DNA of 64,000 bases from Winogradskyella psychrotolerans (lineage in GTDB: Bacteria; Bacteroidota; Bacteroidia; Flavobacteriales; Flavobacteriaceae). The DNA is taken from the NCBI RefSeq assembly GCF_018860545.1, contig NZ_JAHKPN010000003.1, positions 19,347-83,346 on the forward strand, written 5' to 3'. This document shows positions 26,439-35,749 of this stretch, piece by piece; position 1 is the first letter of the stretch; each line of letters begins with the position of its first letter. The notes beneath the pieces are model-generated. The model had not been told where the DNA came from. It saw only the letters and a program-made list of their open reading frames with translations, and did not search any database. Both the position numbers and the translations under genes were made by a program.

Positions 26439-26647
26439 AAGTTTAAATTATTTGACAAAGGTAAAGTATTCTAATTAACCTGTGTCATATTTTTTAATCG
26501 ACATTCCAATTGTAATCAATTGCACTTCAAGAGGTCGATAAATGGGTAACGAATATTCGCACAATAAATTTTAAAAATTATTATTTAGAATTAGTATAAA
26601 TTATCTATTAACACTTCTCTAAGATTTTCAAAATCCACTTTAAATGT

Positions 26648-26655
26648 TACTTTTG
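26648..26655 (+). promoter_or_regulatory. -7 box before the act-cox operon
   Basis: TACTTTTG matches TANNTTTG. No convincing -33 TTTG is seen at the usual spacing. It is the best promoter candidate for the respiratory operon starting near 26691/26736. Confidence 0.4.
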
Positions 26656-26735
26656 CCAGAGTTTTTATAACATCTTTTTTCACTTTTTGAATGAAAAAAT
26701 CGTACCAAAGTTTAGAAGATAATCCAACTTATAAT

Positions 26736-28025
26736 ATGAAACAGGTGATTTACTGTAGTTTAACCTCAAAGATTTTTAGTCTTTGTCTTGTTCTATTGCT
26801 TTCTTTTTCAACCTCCCTTATAGCTCAAGACGGTGATCCAGTAAATGGAAAATCGCTCTTTAATTCTAATTGTGCAGCATGTCATAAACTAGATAAGCCA
26901 ATGACGGGTCCAGCTTTGCGTAATGTAGAAGCAAGATTAGCGGATGAACAAGGTTTAGATAGAGCATGGATTAGTGCTTGGATTAGAAATAGCGCATCAG
27001 TTATTAAATCTGGTGATGCTTATGCAAATAAATTATTAGCTGAGTGGAATAATGTTCCAATGACACCTTTTCCTCAGTTAAGTGATCAGAATATTTCTGA
27101 CATCTTAGCTTATACGGCTGCACCAAAACCAGAACCTGTAGTTGTGGAGGGTGCGACTGATGGGGGTGCTGTTCAAACAAGTGGAATATCCAATGATTTA
27201 ATTCTTGGAGCGCTCGCCTTATTATTCGCATTATTAGCAATGGCGTTGTTTTTAGTTAATAAAACATTGAATCGTTTTGCTGAGGCTAAAGGAATCGAGG
27301 TTGAGGCTGAAAATAAAAGAACACCATTATGGAAAGCGTTTGTTCAGAATCAATTTTTAGTATTGGTTACTGCGGTTGTCTTCTTATTGGCTAGTGGATA
27401 TTTTGTTTATGGTTTCTTTATGCAGGTGGGTGTAGATCAAGGTTACGAGCCAGTGCAACCAATTCATTATTCGCACAGGATTCATGCTGGAGATAATGGT
27501 ATTGACTGTAAATATTGTCACTCTTCTGCCAGGGTGAGTAAAACATCTGGTATTCCTTCGTTAAATGTTTGTATGAATTGTCATAAATCGATTTCAGAAG
27601 TATCTGAGGATACCTTTGCAGAAGGGATGAGTGAACATAGTGTAGACTACAACGCTGAAATTCAAAAATTATATGATGCTGTTGGATGGGATGGAACTGG
27701 TTACACTGGCGAATCACACCCTGTAAAATGGATACGTATTCATAACCTGCCTGACTTTGCTTATTTCAATCACTCTCAACACGTAGAGGTTGGAGGTATT
27801 GAATGTCAAACATGTCATGGTCCTGTTGAAGAAATGGAAATCATGTATCAGCATGCTCCTTTAACTATGGGATGGTGTATTAACTGTCACAGAGAAACGA
27901 ATGTAAAAGTTAAGGATAACGAGTATTACACTAAAATTCATGAAGAATTATCTAAAAAGTATGGTGTTGAGGAATTGACAGTCGCACAAATGGGTGGTTT
28001 GGAATGTGGTAAGTGCCATTATTAA
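26736..28025 (+). CDS. actA: Alternative complex III subunit ActA, multiheme cytochrome c
   Basis: I chose the ATG at 26736 because it begins a good signal peptide (MKQVIYCSLTSKIFSLCLVL, cleaved after IAQ). An in-frame ATG at 26691 would add 15 residues. A monoheme domain with CAACH and Met ligand region is followed by two membrane helices (about 150-175 and 205-235). Then comes a pentaheme part with CKYCH, CMNCH, CQTCH, CINCH and CGKCH. ActA is the pentaheme subunit of quinol:cytochrome c/oxidase oxidoreductase (ACIII). Here an extra N-terminal monoheme domain is fused. It is the first gene of actABCDEF-coxBA and passes electrons at the periplasmic side. Confidence 0.9.
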   Translation: MKQVIYCSLTSKIFSLCLVLLLSFSTSLIAQDGDPVNGKSLFNSNCAACHKLDKPMTGPALRNVEARLADEQGLDRAWISAWIRNSASVIKSGDAYANKLLAEWNNVPMTPFPQLSDQNISDILAYTAAPKPEPVVVEGATDGGAVQTSGISNDLILGALALLFALLAMALFLVNKTLNRFAEAKGIEVEAENKRTPLWKAFVQNQFLVLVTAVVFLLASGYFVYGFFMQVGVDQGYEPVQPIHYSHRIHAGDNGIDCKYCHSSARVSKTSGIPSLNVCMNCHKSISEVSEDTFAEGMSEHSVDYNAEIQKLYDAVGWDGTGYTGESHPVKWIRIHNLPDFAYFNHSQHVEVGGIECQTCHGPVEEMEIMYQHAPLTMGWCINCHRETNVKVKDNEYYTKIHEELSKKYGVEELTVAQMGGLECGKCHY

Positions 28026-28058
28026 TAATTAGAAGAAGTTTAAAGAATTACGATTGAC

Positions 28059-28117
28059 GATTTACGACGTGTTGAAAATGCCGAGTAATCGTAAATCAGA
28101 AATCAAAAATCGTAAAT
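28059..28117. repeat. ATCGTAAAT-type repeat cluster between actA and actB
   Basis: GATTTACGA (28059-28067) forms a perfect inverted pair with TCGTAAATC (28089-28097). ATCGTAAAT recurs at 28109-28117, directly before the actB start. No terminator tail is seen. The cluster may set mRNA processing or stability within the operon, or be a dispersed intergenic repeat. Confidence 0.5.
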
Positions 28118-28124
28118 ATATATT

Positions 28125-31100
28125 ATGTCATCAAACAAGAAATACTGGAAAAGTGTTGAAGAGCTAAACGAAAATAGCTCTATTGTTGAGGCGCTTCAAC
28201 AGAATGAATTTGTGGAAGAGATTCCTACAGACGATTTTTTGGGAGATAAAGAGTCTTTAGAGTCTTCATCTACGTCGCGTCGTGATTTCTTAAAATACGT
28301 TGGTTTTAGTACAGCAGCTGCTTCTTTAGCGGCCTGTGAAGGACCTGTTATTAAATCCATTCCTTATGTAGTGCAACCCACTGAGATTGTTCCTGGTGTT
28401 GCTAACTATTATGCAACCACAATTGCAGATGGTTTTGATTTTGCTAGTGTTTTAGTGAAGACAAGAGAAGGACGTCCTATTAAAATTGAAAACAATACGG
28501 ATGCTGCCACAAACGGAACAGCAAATGCTAGAGTTAATGCTTCAGTTTTAGGATTGTATGATAACCTTAGAGTGAAGTCTCCAATGAAAGGTGAGTCTAA
28601 AATCTCTTGGGATACGTTTTTATCGGAAACAACTTCAAAATTAAAGGGGCTTAATGGTAAACAAATTGTGTTGTTAACGCAATCGATGCCAAGTCCATCT
28701 ACAAATAAATTAATTGCAGAATTCAAAGCTAAATATGGTAATGTAAATCACGTTGCATATGATGCAGTTTCAGAATCTGCAACTTTAGATGCCTACCAAG
28801 CAAAGTATGGCTCAAGAGGAATGGCGAATTACGATTTCTCTAAAGCCATGACTATTGTTTCCGTTGGTGCGGATTTCTTAGGTGATTGGCAAGGTGGAGG
28901 GTTTGAGTCTGCGTATGCTAAAAAGCGTATCCCAGAGAACGGTAAAATGTCGAGACATATTCAGTTTGAATCTAATATGACATTATCTGGTGCTAATGCG
29001 GATAAGCGTGTGCCTTTAACACCAAGTGAACAAAAATTAGCTTTAGCTAAATTATATAGTAGTATTACTGGAAATTCTGTTGGAAGTATTAGTCTTCCTG
29101 AAGCATTAGACAAAGCGGTTCAAGCTGCGGCTAACGAATTAAGTAAAGCTGGTAGTAATGCTGTTGTAGTTACAGGTATCCAAGATGTGGATGCCCAAAC
29201 AACAGTTTTAGAAATCAATGCGCACTTAAGAAGTAAAGCGTTTGATCCGAAAACAACAATTAAAACTAGACAGGGTAGTGCTAAGGCAATAACCCAATTA
29301 GTAGCTGATATGAAAGCGGGTAAAGTTGGAGCCATCATTATGAATGGTGTTAACCCAATGTACACGCTGCCAAATGCCGCTGATTTTGCTGAAGGTCTTG
29401 CCAAGACAGATTTATCTGTTGCGTTCTCAATGAAACAAGATGAGACGTCAACAAAATGTCATTATATAGCAGCTGCACCTCATTATTTAGAATCTTGGGG
29501 AGATGTTGAATTAAAAGCTGGACATTATTCAATGATGCAGCCAACGATTCGTCCTTTGTTTGATACGAAGCAGTTTCAAGAAATTTTAATGAGCTGGACT
29601 GAAACATCTGGGGCCTATAGAGATTATTTAAAATCAGTTTGGACACAAAGTATATTAAATGGTGCTTCATTTAATAAAGCAGTTCAAGATGGTGTTTTTG
29701 TTGTAGGTACTTCTGGAAATGGAAGTGGTTCAACAGGATCTTCTACAACTACTGAAACCAGTACTACTGAATTAAAAGATAAAAAGGATAGAACATTTTT
29801 AGGTGGTGTCATTCATGATGTTGCTGTAGGTGTTGGTATCAAAGATGAAGATAAAGACGAGTATGTAACTACTACGACGTCTACAACTGTAAATAATACA
29901 TCTGATAGTATAAATGTAGCATCCGTGTTAACTGGTGGTGCTGCGGCAAGAGCATTAGCGCAAACGAAATTAGTTGAAGGTATGGAGTTGTCACTTTATA
30001 CTAAAACAGGTATGGGTGATGGTCAACAAGCTAATAACCCTTGGTTACAAGAATTTCCAGATCCTATTACAAGAACAACTTGGGATAACTATTTAACCAT
30101 TTCTCAAGCTGATGCCGATACATTAGAAATAAAAAACTGGAATGTTGCGAATGGTGGATTAAATGGTAGTTATGCAAAAGTTTCAGTTAATGGAGCGGAA
30201 GCGATTACTTTACCTGTTATTATTCAACCAGGTCAAGCAAAAGGATCTGTTGGTCTAGCATTTGGTTATGGTAGAACATCTAATGCACTAAAAGACGAAA
30301 TGAAAACTGGTGTTAACGCGTATCCGTTATACCAAGGTTTCAATGCCGTTCAAAATGTAACTATTGAAAAAGTAGCTGGTGAACATGAGTTTGCTTGTGT
30401 ACAATTACATAATACGTTAATGGGTCGTGGTGACATTATCAAAGAAACACGATTAGAAATTTTTAATACTTACGGCAAAGAAGATGAAGAGCATGGATGG
30501 AACAAAACTCCTAATGTATCTCTTAATCACGTTGAGACTCCTGTAACATCTCCAGATGTTGATTTATGGGATGAGTTTGATCGTTCAATAGGTCATCATT
30601 TTAACTTATCTATCGACTTAAATGCGTGTACAGGTTGTGGAGCATGTGTAATTGCATGTCATGCAGAAAACAATGTGCCAGTAGTTGGTAAATCTGAAAT
30701 GAGACGTAGTAGAGATATGCATTGGTTGCGTATTGATCGTTATTATTCTCATCAAGATACGTTTAGTGAAGATATTGAAGAAAAAGAAGCTACAGATGGT
30801 CTTGGATTAGGAAATTATGTGTTTGGTGATGGACAGAGTGATGGATCATTATCTACTTTTGCTAGATTAGAAGATCCTGCAGATAATCCTCAAGTTGTTT
30901 TTCAGCCTGTAATGTGTCAGCACTGTAATCATGCACCATGTGAAACGGTTTGTCCTGTTGCAGCAACAGTACACGGTCGTCAAGGTCAAAACCAAATGGC
31001 ATATAACCGTTGTGTAGGTACACGTTATTGTGCAAACAACTGTCCGTATAAAGTTCGTCGTTTCAACTGGTTCTTATACAACAAGAATGATGAGTTTGAT

Positions 31101-31430
31101 TATTACATGAATGACGATTTAGGCCGTATGGTATTAAATCCAGATGTTGTTGTAAGGTCTCGTGGTGTTATGGAAAAATGTTCTATGTGTATCCAAAAAA
31201 CACAGAAAACAATTCTAGATGCTAAGCGTGATGGTAGAGAAATTAAAGATGGTGAATTTGAAACAGCCTGTTCAGCGGCATGTGGAAATGGAGCAATGAT
31301 CTTTGGTGATGTTAACGATAAAGACAGCAAAATATCAGCGTTAAAAGAAGATGACCGTATGTATCACATGTTAGAATACGTAGGTACAAAACCTAACGTG
31401 ATTTATCAAACAAAGGTTAGAAACACATAG
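28125..31430 (+). CDS. actB: Alternative complex III subunit ActB (molybdopterin-like plus iron-sulfur)
   Basis: 1,101 residues. The Tat-type signal lies near 50-70 (TSRRDFLKYVGFSTAAASLAAC). Residues about 75-760 resemble a molybdopterin oxidoreductase that in ACIII lacks cofactor. Residues about 800-1080 are a ferredoxin-like module with CTGCGACVIACHAEN, CQHCNHAPCETVCP, CVGTRYCANNCP and CSMC...CSAACG motifs for up to four Fe-S clusters. ActB relays electrons from quinol to the heme subunits at the periplasmic face. A Thr/Ser-rich insertion (about 525-595) interrupts the first module. It follows actA and precedes actC in the conserved order. Confidence 0.93.
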   Translation: MSSNKKYWKSVEELNENSSIVEALQQNEFVEEIPTDDFLGDKESLESSSTSRRDFLKYVGFSTAAASLAACEGPVIKSIPYVVQPTEIVPGVANYYATTIADGFDFASVLVKTREGRPIKIENNTDAATNGTANARVNASVLGLYDNLRVKSPMKGESKISWDTFLSETTSKLKGLNGKQIVLLTQSMPSPSTNKLIAEFKAKYGNVNHVAYDAVSESATLDAYQAKYGSRGMANYDFSKAMTIVSVGADFLGDWQGGGFESAYAKKRIPENGKMSRHIQFESNMTLSGANADKRVPLTPSEQKLALAKLYSSITGNSVGSISLPEALDKAVQAAANELSKAGSNAVVVTGIQDVDAQTTVLEINAHLRSKAFDPKTTIKTRQGSAKAITQLVADMKAGKVGAIIMNGVNPMYTLPNAADFAEGLAKTDLSVAFSMKQDETSTKCHYIAAAPHYLESWGDVELKAGHYSMMQPTIRPLFDTKQFQEILMSWTETSGAYRDYLKSVWTQSILNGASFNKAVQDGVFVVGTSGNGSGSTGSSTTTETSTTELKDKKDRTFLGGVIHDVAVGVGIKDEDKDEYVTTTTSTTVNNTSDSINVASVLTGGAAARALAQTKLVEGMELSLYTKTGMGDGQQANNPWLQEFPDPITRTTWDNYLTISQADADTLEIKNWNVANGGLNGSYAKVSVNGAEAITLPVIIQPGQAKGSVGLAFGYGRTSNALKDEMKTGVNAYPLYQGFNAVQNVTIEKVAGEHEFACVQLHNTLMGRGDIIKETRLEIFNTYGKEDEEHGWNKTPNVSLNHVETPVTSPDVDLWDEFDRSIGHHFNLSIDLNACTGCGACVIACHAENNVPVVGKSEMRRSRDMHWLRIDRYYSHQDTFSEDIEEKEATDGLGLGNYVFGDGQSDGSLSTFARLEDPADNPQVVFQPVMCQHCNHAPCETVCPVAATVHGRQGQNQMAYNRCVGTRYCANNCPYKVRRFNWFLYNKNDEFDYYMNDDLGRMVLNPDVVVRSRGVMEKCSMCIQKTQKTILDAKRDGREIKDGEFETACSAACGNGAMIFGDVNDKDSKISALKEDDRMYHMLEYVGTKPNVIYQTKVRNT

Positions 31431-31503
31431 AAAGTAATAAGTCTGAAGTTGGAGAGTTTCAATTTCAAATGAATAAAATAATTAAAGAAACAAGTATATA
31501 ATT

Positions 31504-33237
31504 ATGGCGTCTCATTACGAAGCACCTATTAGAAGACCTTTAGTCACTGGCGAGAAATCGTATCACGATGTTACATTAGATGTAGCAGGACCAGTGGAAG
31601 GCAAAGCCAACAAAGCATGGTGGATTGTTTTCAGCATTGCTTTAGTAGCATTTCTTTGGGGAATAGGTTGTATTATTTATACCGTATCAACTGGTATTGG
31701 AGTTTGGGGTCTTAACAAGACCGTAAACTGGGCTTGGGATATTACTAACTTCGTTTGGTGGGTTGGTATTGGTCACGCAGGAACATTAATTTCTGCAGTA
31801 CTATTATTATTCCGTCAAAAATGGAGAATGGCAATTAACCGTTCTGCAGAAGCAATGACCATCTTTGCGGTTTTCCAAGCAGGATTGTTCCCAATTATTC
31901 ACATGGGTCGTCCATGGTTAGCCTATTGGGTATTACCAATTCCTAATCAATTTGGTTCGTTATGGGTAAACTTTAACTCGCCTTTACTTTGGGATGTATT
32001 TGCAATTTCGACGTATTTATCCGTATCATTAGTTTTCTGGTGGACAGGTTTATTACCAGATTTTGCAATGTTAAGAGATAGAGCTGTCAAACCTTTTCAA
32101 AAGAAAATTTATGCTTTAGTAAGTTTCGGTTGGTCTGGTAGAGCAAAAGATTGGCAACGTTTTGAAGAAGTATCTTTGGTACTTGCTGGTTTAGCTACAC
32201 CGTTAGTACTTTCTGTACACACTATTGTATCTTTTGATTTCGCAACATCAGTTATTCCAGGTTGGCATACAACGATTTTCCCACCTTACTTTGTTGCAGG
32301 TGCGGTATTCTCTGGATTCGCTATGGTAAACACACTTCTTATTATTATGAGAAAAGTATGTAACCTTGAAGATTATATTACAGTACAACACATCGAGTTA
32401 ATGAACATTGTCATTATGATTACAGGTTCTATCGTTGGTGTAGCCTATATCACAGAATTGTTTATTGCATGGTATTCTGGTGTAGAATACGAACAGTTTG
32501 CATTCTTAAACAGAGCAACAGGACCATACTGGTGGGCATACTGGTGTATGATGACTTTTAACGTATTCTCTCCACAGTTTATGTGGTTTAAGAAACTAAG
32601 AACAAGTATTATGTTCTCGTTCTTTATATCGATTATTGTAAACATCGGAATGTGGTTTGAGCGTTTTGTAATTATTGTAACCTCATTACATAGAGATTAC
32701 TTGCCATCATCATGGACCATGTTCTCTCCAACATTTGTGGATATCGGTATTTTTATCGGAACTATTGGATTCTTCTTTGTATTATTCTTATTGTACGCAC
32801 GTACATTCCCAGTAATAGCACAAGCAGAAGTTAAAACCATATTAAAATCTTCAGGTGAAAGTTATAAGAATATTAGAGAGCGTGGAGATAGCTTGGTAGG
32901 TTCTGGTGCAGATGCAAGAACATCTAATTTTAAGATTCCAGAAGAAACAACAGCCTCTAAACCGCTTCAAGATAATACGGAGAAATTAGGGAACTTATTA
33001 GAAGGTGTCGGAAGATTTGATGCTTCTTTACAAACTGCAGATGACTTAAAAGTGATTAGTGGTATTGGTCCAAAAATGGAAGAGGTACTTAATAACATTG
33101 GTATCTTTACTTATGCACAAGTAAGTAAAATGACAAAAAGAGAATACGACTTGTTAGATGAAATTGCAGGTTCTTTCCCAGGAAGAGCAGAACGTGATGA
33201 TTGGTCAGGACAAGCTAAAAATTTATTAAACAACTAA
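31504..33237 (+). CDS. actC: Alternative complex III subunit ActC (NrfD/PsrC family) with helix-hairpin-helix tail
   Basis: 577 residues. About ten membrane helices in residues 45-450 form the NrfD/PsrC-like quinol-binding subunit (WWVGIGHAGTLISAVL, FQAGLFPIIHMGRPW). A polar linker (about 455-510) leads to a C-terminal helix-hairpin-helix-like domain from residue 511 (DLKVISGIGPKMEEVLNNIG). That domain type is more usual in DNA-binding proteins and as a tail on some flavobacterial ribosomal or respiratory proteins. ActC oxidises menaquinol and is proposed to help proton translocation. It lies nine bp before actD. Confidence 0.92.
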   Translation: MASHYEAPIRRPLVTGEKSYHDVTLDVAGPVEGKANKAWWIVFSIALVAFLWGIGCIIYTVSTGIGVWGLNKTVNWAWDITNFVWWVGIGHAGTLISAVLLLFRQKWRMAINRSAEAMTIFAVFQAGLFPIIHMGRPWLAYWVLPIPNQFGSLWVNFNSPLLWDVFAISTYLSVSLVFWWTGLLPDFAMLRDRAVKPFQKKIYALVSFGWSGRAKDWQRFEEVSLVLAGLATPLVLSVHTIVSFDFATSVIPGWHTTIFPPYFVAGAVFSGFAMVNTLLIIMRKVCNLEDYITVQHIELMNIVIMITGSIVGVAYITELFIAWYSGVEYEQFAFLNRATGPYWWAYWCMMTFNVFSPQFMWFKKLRTSIMFSFFISIIVNIGMWFERFVIIVTSLHRDYLPSSWTMFSPTFVDIGIFIGTIGFFFVLFLLYARTFPVIAQAEVKTILKSSGESYKNIRERGDSLVGSGADARTSNFKIPEETTASKPLQDNTEKLGNLLEGVGRFDASLQTADDLKVISGIGPKMEEVLNNIGIFTYAQVSKMTKREYDLLDEIAGSFPGRAERDDWSGQAKNLLNN

Positions 33238-33245
33238 TATAGTTT

Positions 33246-33785
33246 ATGGAAGCTTCGAAAGTAATTCATGCTATTTATACAGATGATGATGTATTAATGT
33301 CTGCCGTTAAAACGGTAAAAGCAGAAAAACATCATATCGAAGAGGTATATACACCTTTTCCGGTTCACGGACTAGACAAAGCAATGGGATTAGCTCCGAC
33401 ACGTTTAGCTATTACAGCATTTATTTATGGCTGTATTGGTATATCTGTCGCTTTTGCTATGATGAATTTTATAATGATTAAAGATTGGCCACAAGATATT
33501 GGAGGTAAACCAAGCTTTAGTTATTTAGAAAATATGCCTGCATTTGTTCCTATTATGTTTGAGCTAACGGTATTTTTTGCTGCGCACTTAATGGTAATAA
33601 CGTTTTACTTAAGAAGTAGAATGTGGCCATTTAAGGACGCCGAGAATCCTGATCCAAGAACTACAGATGACCATTTTTTAATGGAAATCGCAGTTCATAA
33701 TAACGAAGAATCATTAACGAATTTGTTGAAATCAACAGGGGCTGTTGAGATAAACATTATTGATAAAGATGAAGATGCACATTAA
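33246..33785 (+). CDS. actD: Alternative complex III subunit ActD (DUF3341)
   Basis: 179 residues. A soluble N-terminal part (1-50) is followed by two membrane helices (about 57-80 and 100-122). DUF3341 is the family of ActD, which packs against the quinol-binding subunits. The stop at 33785 is one base before the ActE start chosen here, so the genes are tightly coupled. Confidence 0.92.
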   Translation: MEASKVIHAIYTDDDVLMSAVKTVKAEKHHIEEVYTPFPVHGLDKAMGLAPTRLAITAFIYGCIGISVAFAMMNFIMIKDWPQDIGGKPSFSYLENMPAFVPIMFELTVFFAAHLMVITFYLRSRMWPFKDAENPDPRTTDDHFLMEIAVHNNEESLTNLLKSTGAVEINIIDKDEDAH

Positions 33786-33786
33786 T

Positions 33787-34347
33787 ATGAAGATAGCCAC
33801 AAAATATATCGTAGTATTAGGATTATTGGTAAGTCTTGTATCTTGCCAAGAGAATTCTAGGCCAAACTATCAATACATGCCAAATATGTATGAACCGATT
33901 GGTTATGAAACTTATCAAGAATCAGATGCGTTTCCAAATGGAAAGCAAGGTCAGTTACCAGCTGAAGGTTCAATACCAAGAGGTGATTTTATGCCGTTTG
34001 AGATTGATAACACAGTTGAAGGATTTACGTTTGCTAAAGCAAATCTAACTAATCCTATTGATGCAGCTGATATCGATTATGATAGAGGTGGTGAACTATA
34101 CGGAATTTACTGTGGTATTTGCCACGGGAATAAAGGTGATGGTAAAGGTAAGTTAGTCTCTCGCGAAAAGATTTTAGGTGTACCTAGTTATGCTGATGTT
34201 GGTAGAGCCATTACAACCGGAAGTATTTACCATACGTTATATTACGGTAAAAATACAATGGGTTCTTACGCTAACCAATTGAATGAAGAAGAGCGTTGGC
34301 AAGTTGTTGCTTATGTTGAGAAACTTAAGGCTGATTTAGAAAAATAA
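33787..34347 (+). CDS. actE: Alternative complex III subunit ActE, monoheme cytochrome c lipoprotein
   Basis: I chose the ATG at 33787. It begins a lipoprotein signal (MKIATKYIVVLGLLVSLVSC) one base after actD, whereas the longer frame from 33760 would add a charged leader inside actD. The mature protein has one heme-binding CGICHG motif near residue 113 and a downstream Met (NTMGSYANQL) as likely axial ligand. ActE is the lipid-anchored monoheme cytochrome of ACIII that hands electrons to the oxidase. Confidence 0.9.
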   Translation: MKIATKYIVVLGLLVSLVSCQENSRPNYQYMPNMYEPIGYETYQESDAFPNGKQGQLPAEGSIPRGDFMPFEIDNTVEGFTFAKANLTNPIDAADIDYDRGGELYGIYCGICHGNKGDGKGKLVSREKILGVPSYADVGRAITTGSIYHTLYYGKNTMGSYANQLNEEERWQVVAYVEKLKADLEK

Positions 34348-34368
34348 GATTTAGATAAAGATTATATA

Positions 34369-35724
34369 ATGGAATATAAAATTTCAAATCGATTAAGAAT
34401 AGGAGCAATCATTTTAATGATTTTAGGTGCATTAGGTGTTGGTTATGGCTTCATGGATTCTCATAAGTCTTTTGAGGATATCGAAACAATGCTAAACGAA
34501 GAATCTCATCATGGTGAGGTTTCTGAAGTTGCTACTGTTGAGGAAGCACATGGGGCTTCGCATGCTGAAGGTGACCATTCAGATGGTAGTCATGTTGATG
34601 AGCATAAAGCGCATGTTGAGCACGTATTACATCAAGTACATAACAGACCTTGGTCAGCATTGTACGTCGCAGGTTTCTTTTTCTTTATGATAGCTTTAGG
34701 TGTATTGGCATTTTATGCTATACAGCATGCTGCACAAGCAGGTTGGTCTCCAGTATTATTTAGAGTGATGGAAGGTATCACTTCATATGTTTTGCCGGGT
34801 GGAATACTTTTACTATTAGTTGCATTTTTTGCTGATAGCCATGTATTTATTTGGTTAACAGATGGTATGACAACAGAAGGGAGTCCTAATTATGATGCTT
34901 TAGTGGCTAATAAATCAGGTTGGTTAAATAAAACCGGATTCTTTATACGTGCTATTATTTTCTTAGCAGGTTGGTCTGCTTACCAGTATTTTTCTAGAAA
35001 ATTCTCACTAGCACAAGACAATGCAGATATTAATGATAAAAGTAACTTTAAAAAGAACTTCCGAATTTCGGCTGGTTTCCTAGTATTTTTTATATATACA
35101 GAATCAATAATGTCTTGGGATTGGATAATGAGTGTTGACCCACACTGGTTTAGTACCTTATTTGGATGGTATGTGTTATCTGGTATGCTAGTTTGTGGTA
35201 TTACGGTTATTGCGATGGTTACCGTTTATTTGAAGTCTAAAGGTTTATTAGAGCATGTAAATGATAGTCATATTCATGATTTAGCAAAGTTTATGTTTGG
35301 TTTTAGTATTTTCTGGACCTATTTATGGTTTTCTCAATTTATGCTAATTTGGTATTCAAATATACCTGAAGAAGTAACATACTTTATCACACGTATTAAT
35401 GATTTTAAATTACCATTCTTTGGTATGGTGGCTATGAACTTTTTATTCCCACTATTATTATTAATGAATAGTGACTTTAAACGTGTAAATTGGTTTGTAA
35501 TTATGACAGGAATTGTTATTCTTTGCGGACATTATTTAGATATTTTCAATATGATTATGCCTGCAACTGTAGGTGACAGATGGTTTATTGGAATTCCAGA
35601 AATAAGCTCAATATTATTCTTTGCTGGCTTATTTATATTTTTAGTATTTACATCACTTGGTAAATATCCATTGTTAGCAAAAGGAAATCCATTTGTTAAG
35701 GAAAGTGAAAATTTCCATTATTAA
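34369..35724 (+). CDS. actF: Alternative complex III subunit ActF (NrfD-like) with His-rich loop
   Basis: 451 residues with about ten membrane helices, the second NrfD/PsrC-like subunit of ACIII. It pairs with ActC to form the membrane core. The first helix (10-30) is followed by a loop with 11 histidines between residues 47 and 91 (for example HADGDH-like patterns such as HAEGDHSDGSHVDEHKAH). That loop could bind metal ions or be a flexible, species-specific insert. It lies 21 bp after actE and 25 bp before the cytochrome oxidase subunit II gene. Confidence 0.92.
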   Translation: MEYKISNRLRIGAIILMILGALGVGYGFMDSHKSFEDIETMLNEESHHGEVSEVATVEEAHGASHAEGDHSDGSHVDEHKAHVEHVLHQVHNRPWSALYVAGFFFFMIALGVLAFYAIQHAAQAGWSPVLFRVMEGITSYVLPGGILLLLVAFFADSHVFIWLTDGMTTEGSPNYDALVANKSGWLNKTGFFIRAIIFLAGWSAYQYFSRKFSLAQDNADINDKSNFKKNFRISAGFLVFFIYTESIMSWDWIMSVDPHWFSTLFGWYVLSGMLVCGITVIAMVTVYLKSKGLLEHVNDSHIHDLAKFMFGFSIFWTYLWFSQFMLIWYSNIPEEVTYFITRINDFKLPFFGMVAMNFLFPLLLLMNSDFKRVNWFVIMTGIVILCGHYLDIFNMIMPATVGDRWFIGIPEISSILFFAGLFIFLVFTSLGKYPLLAKGNPFVKESENFHY

Positions 35725-35749
35725 TTTTTAAATTAGAACAGAAACGATA

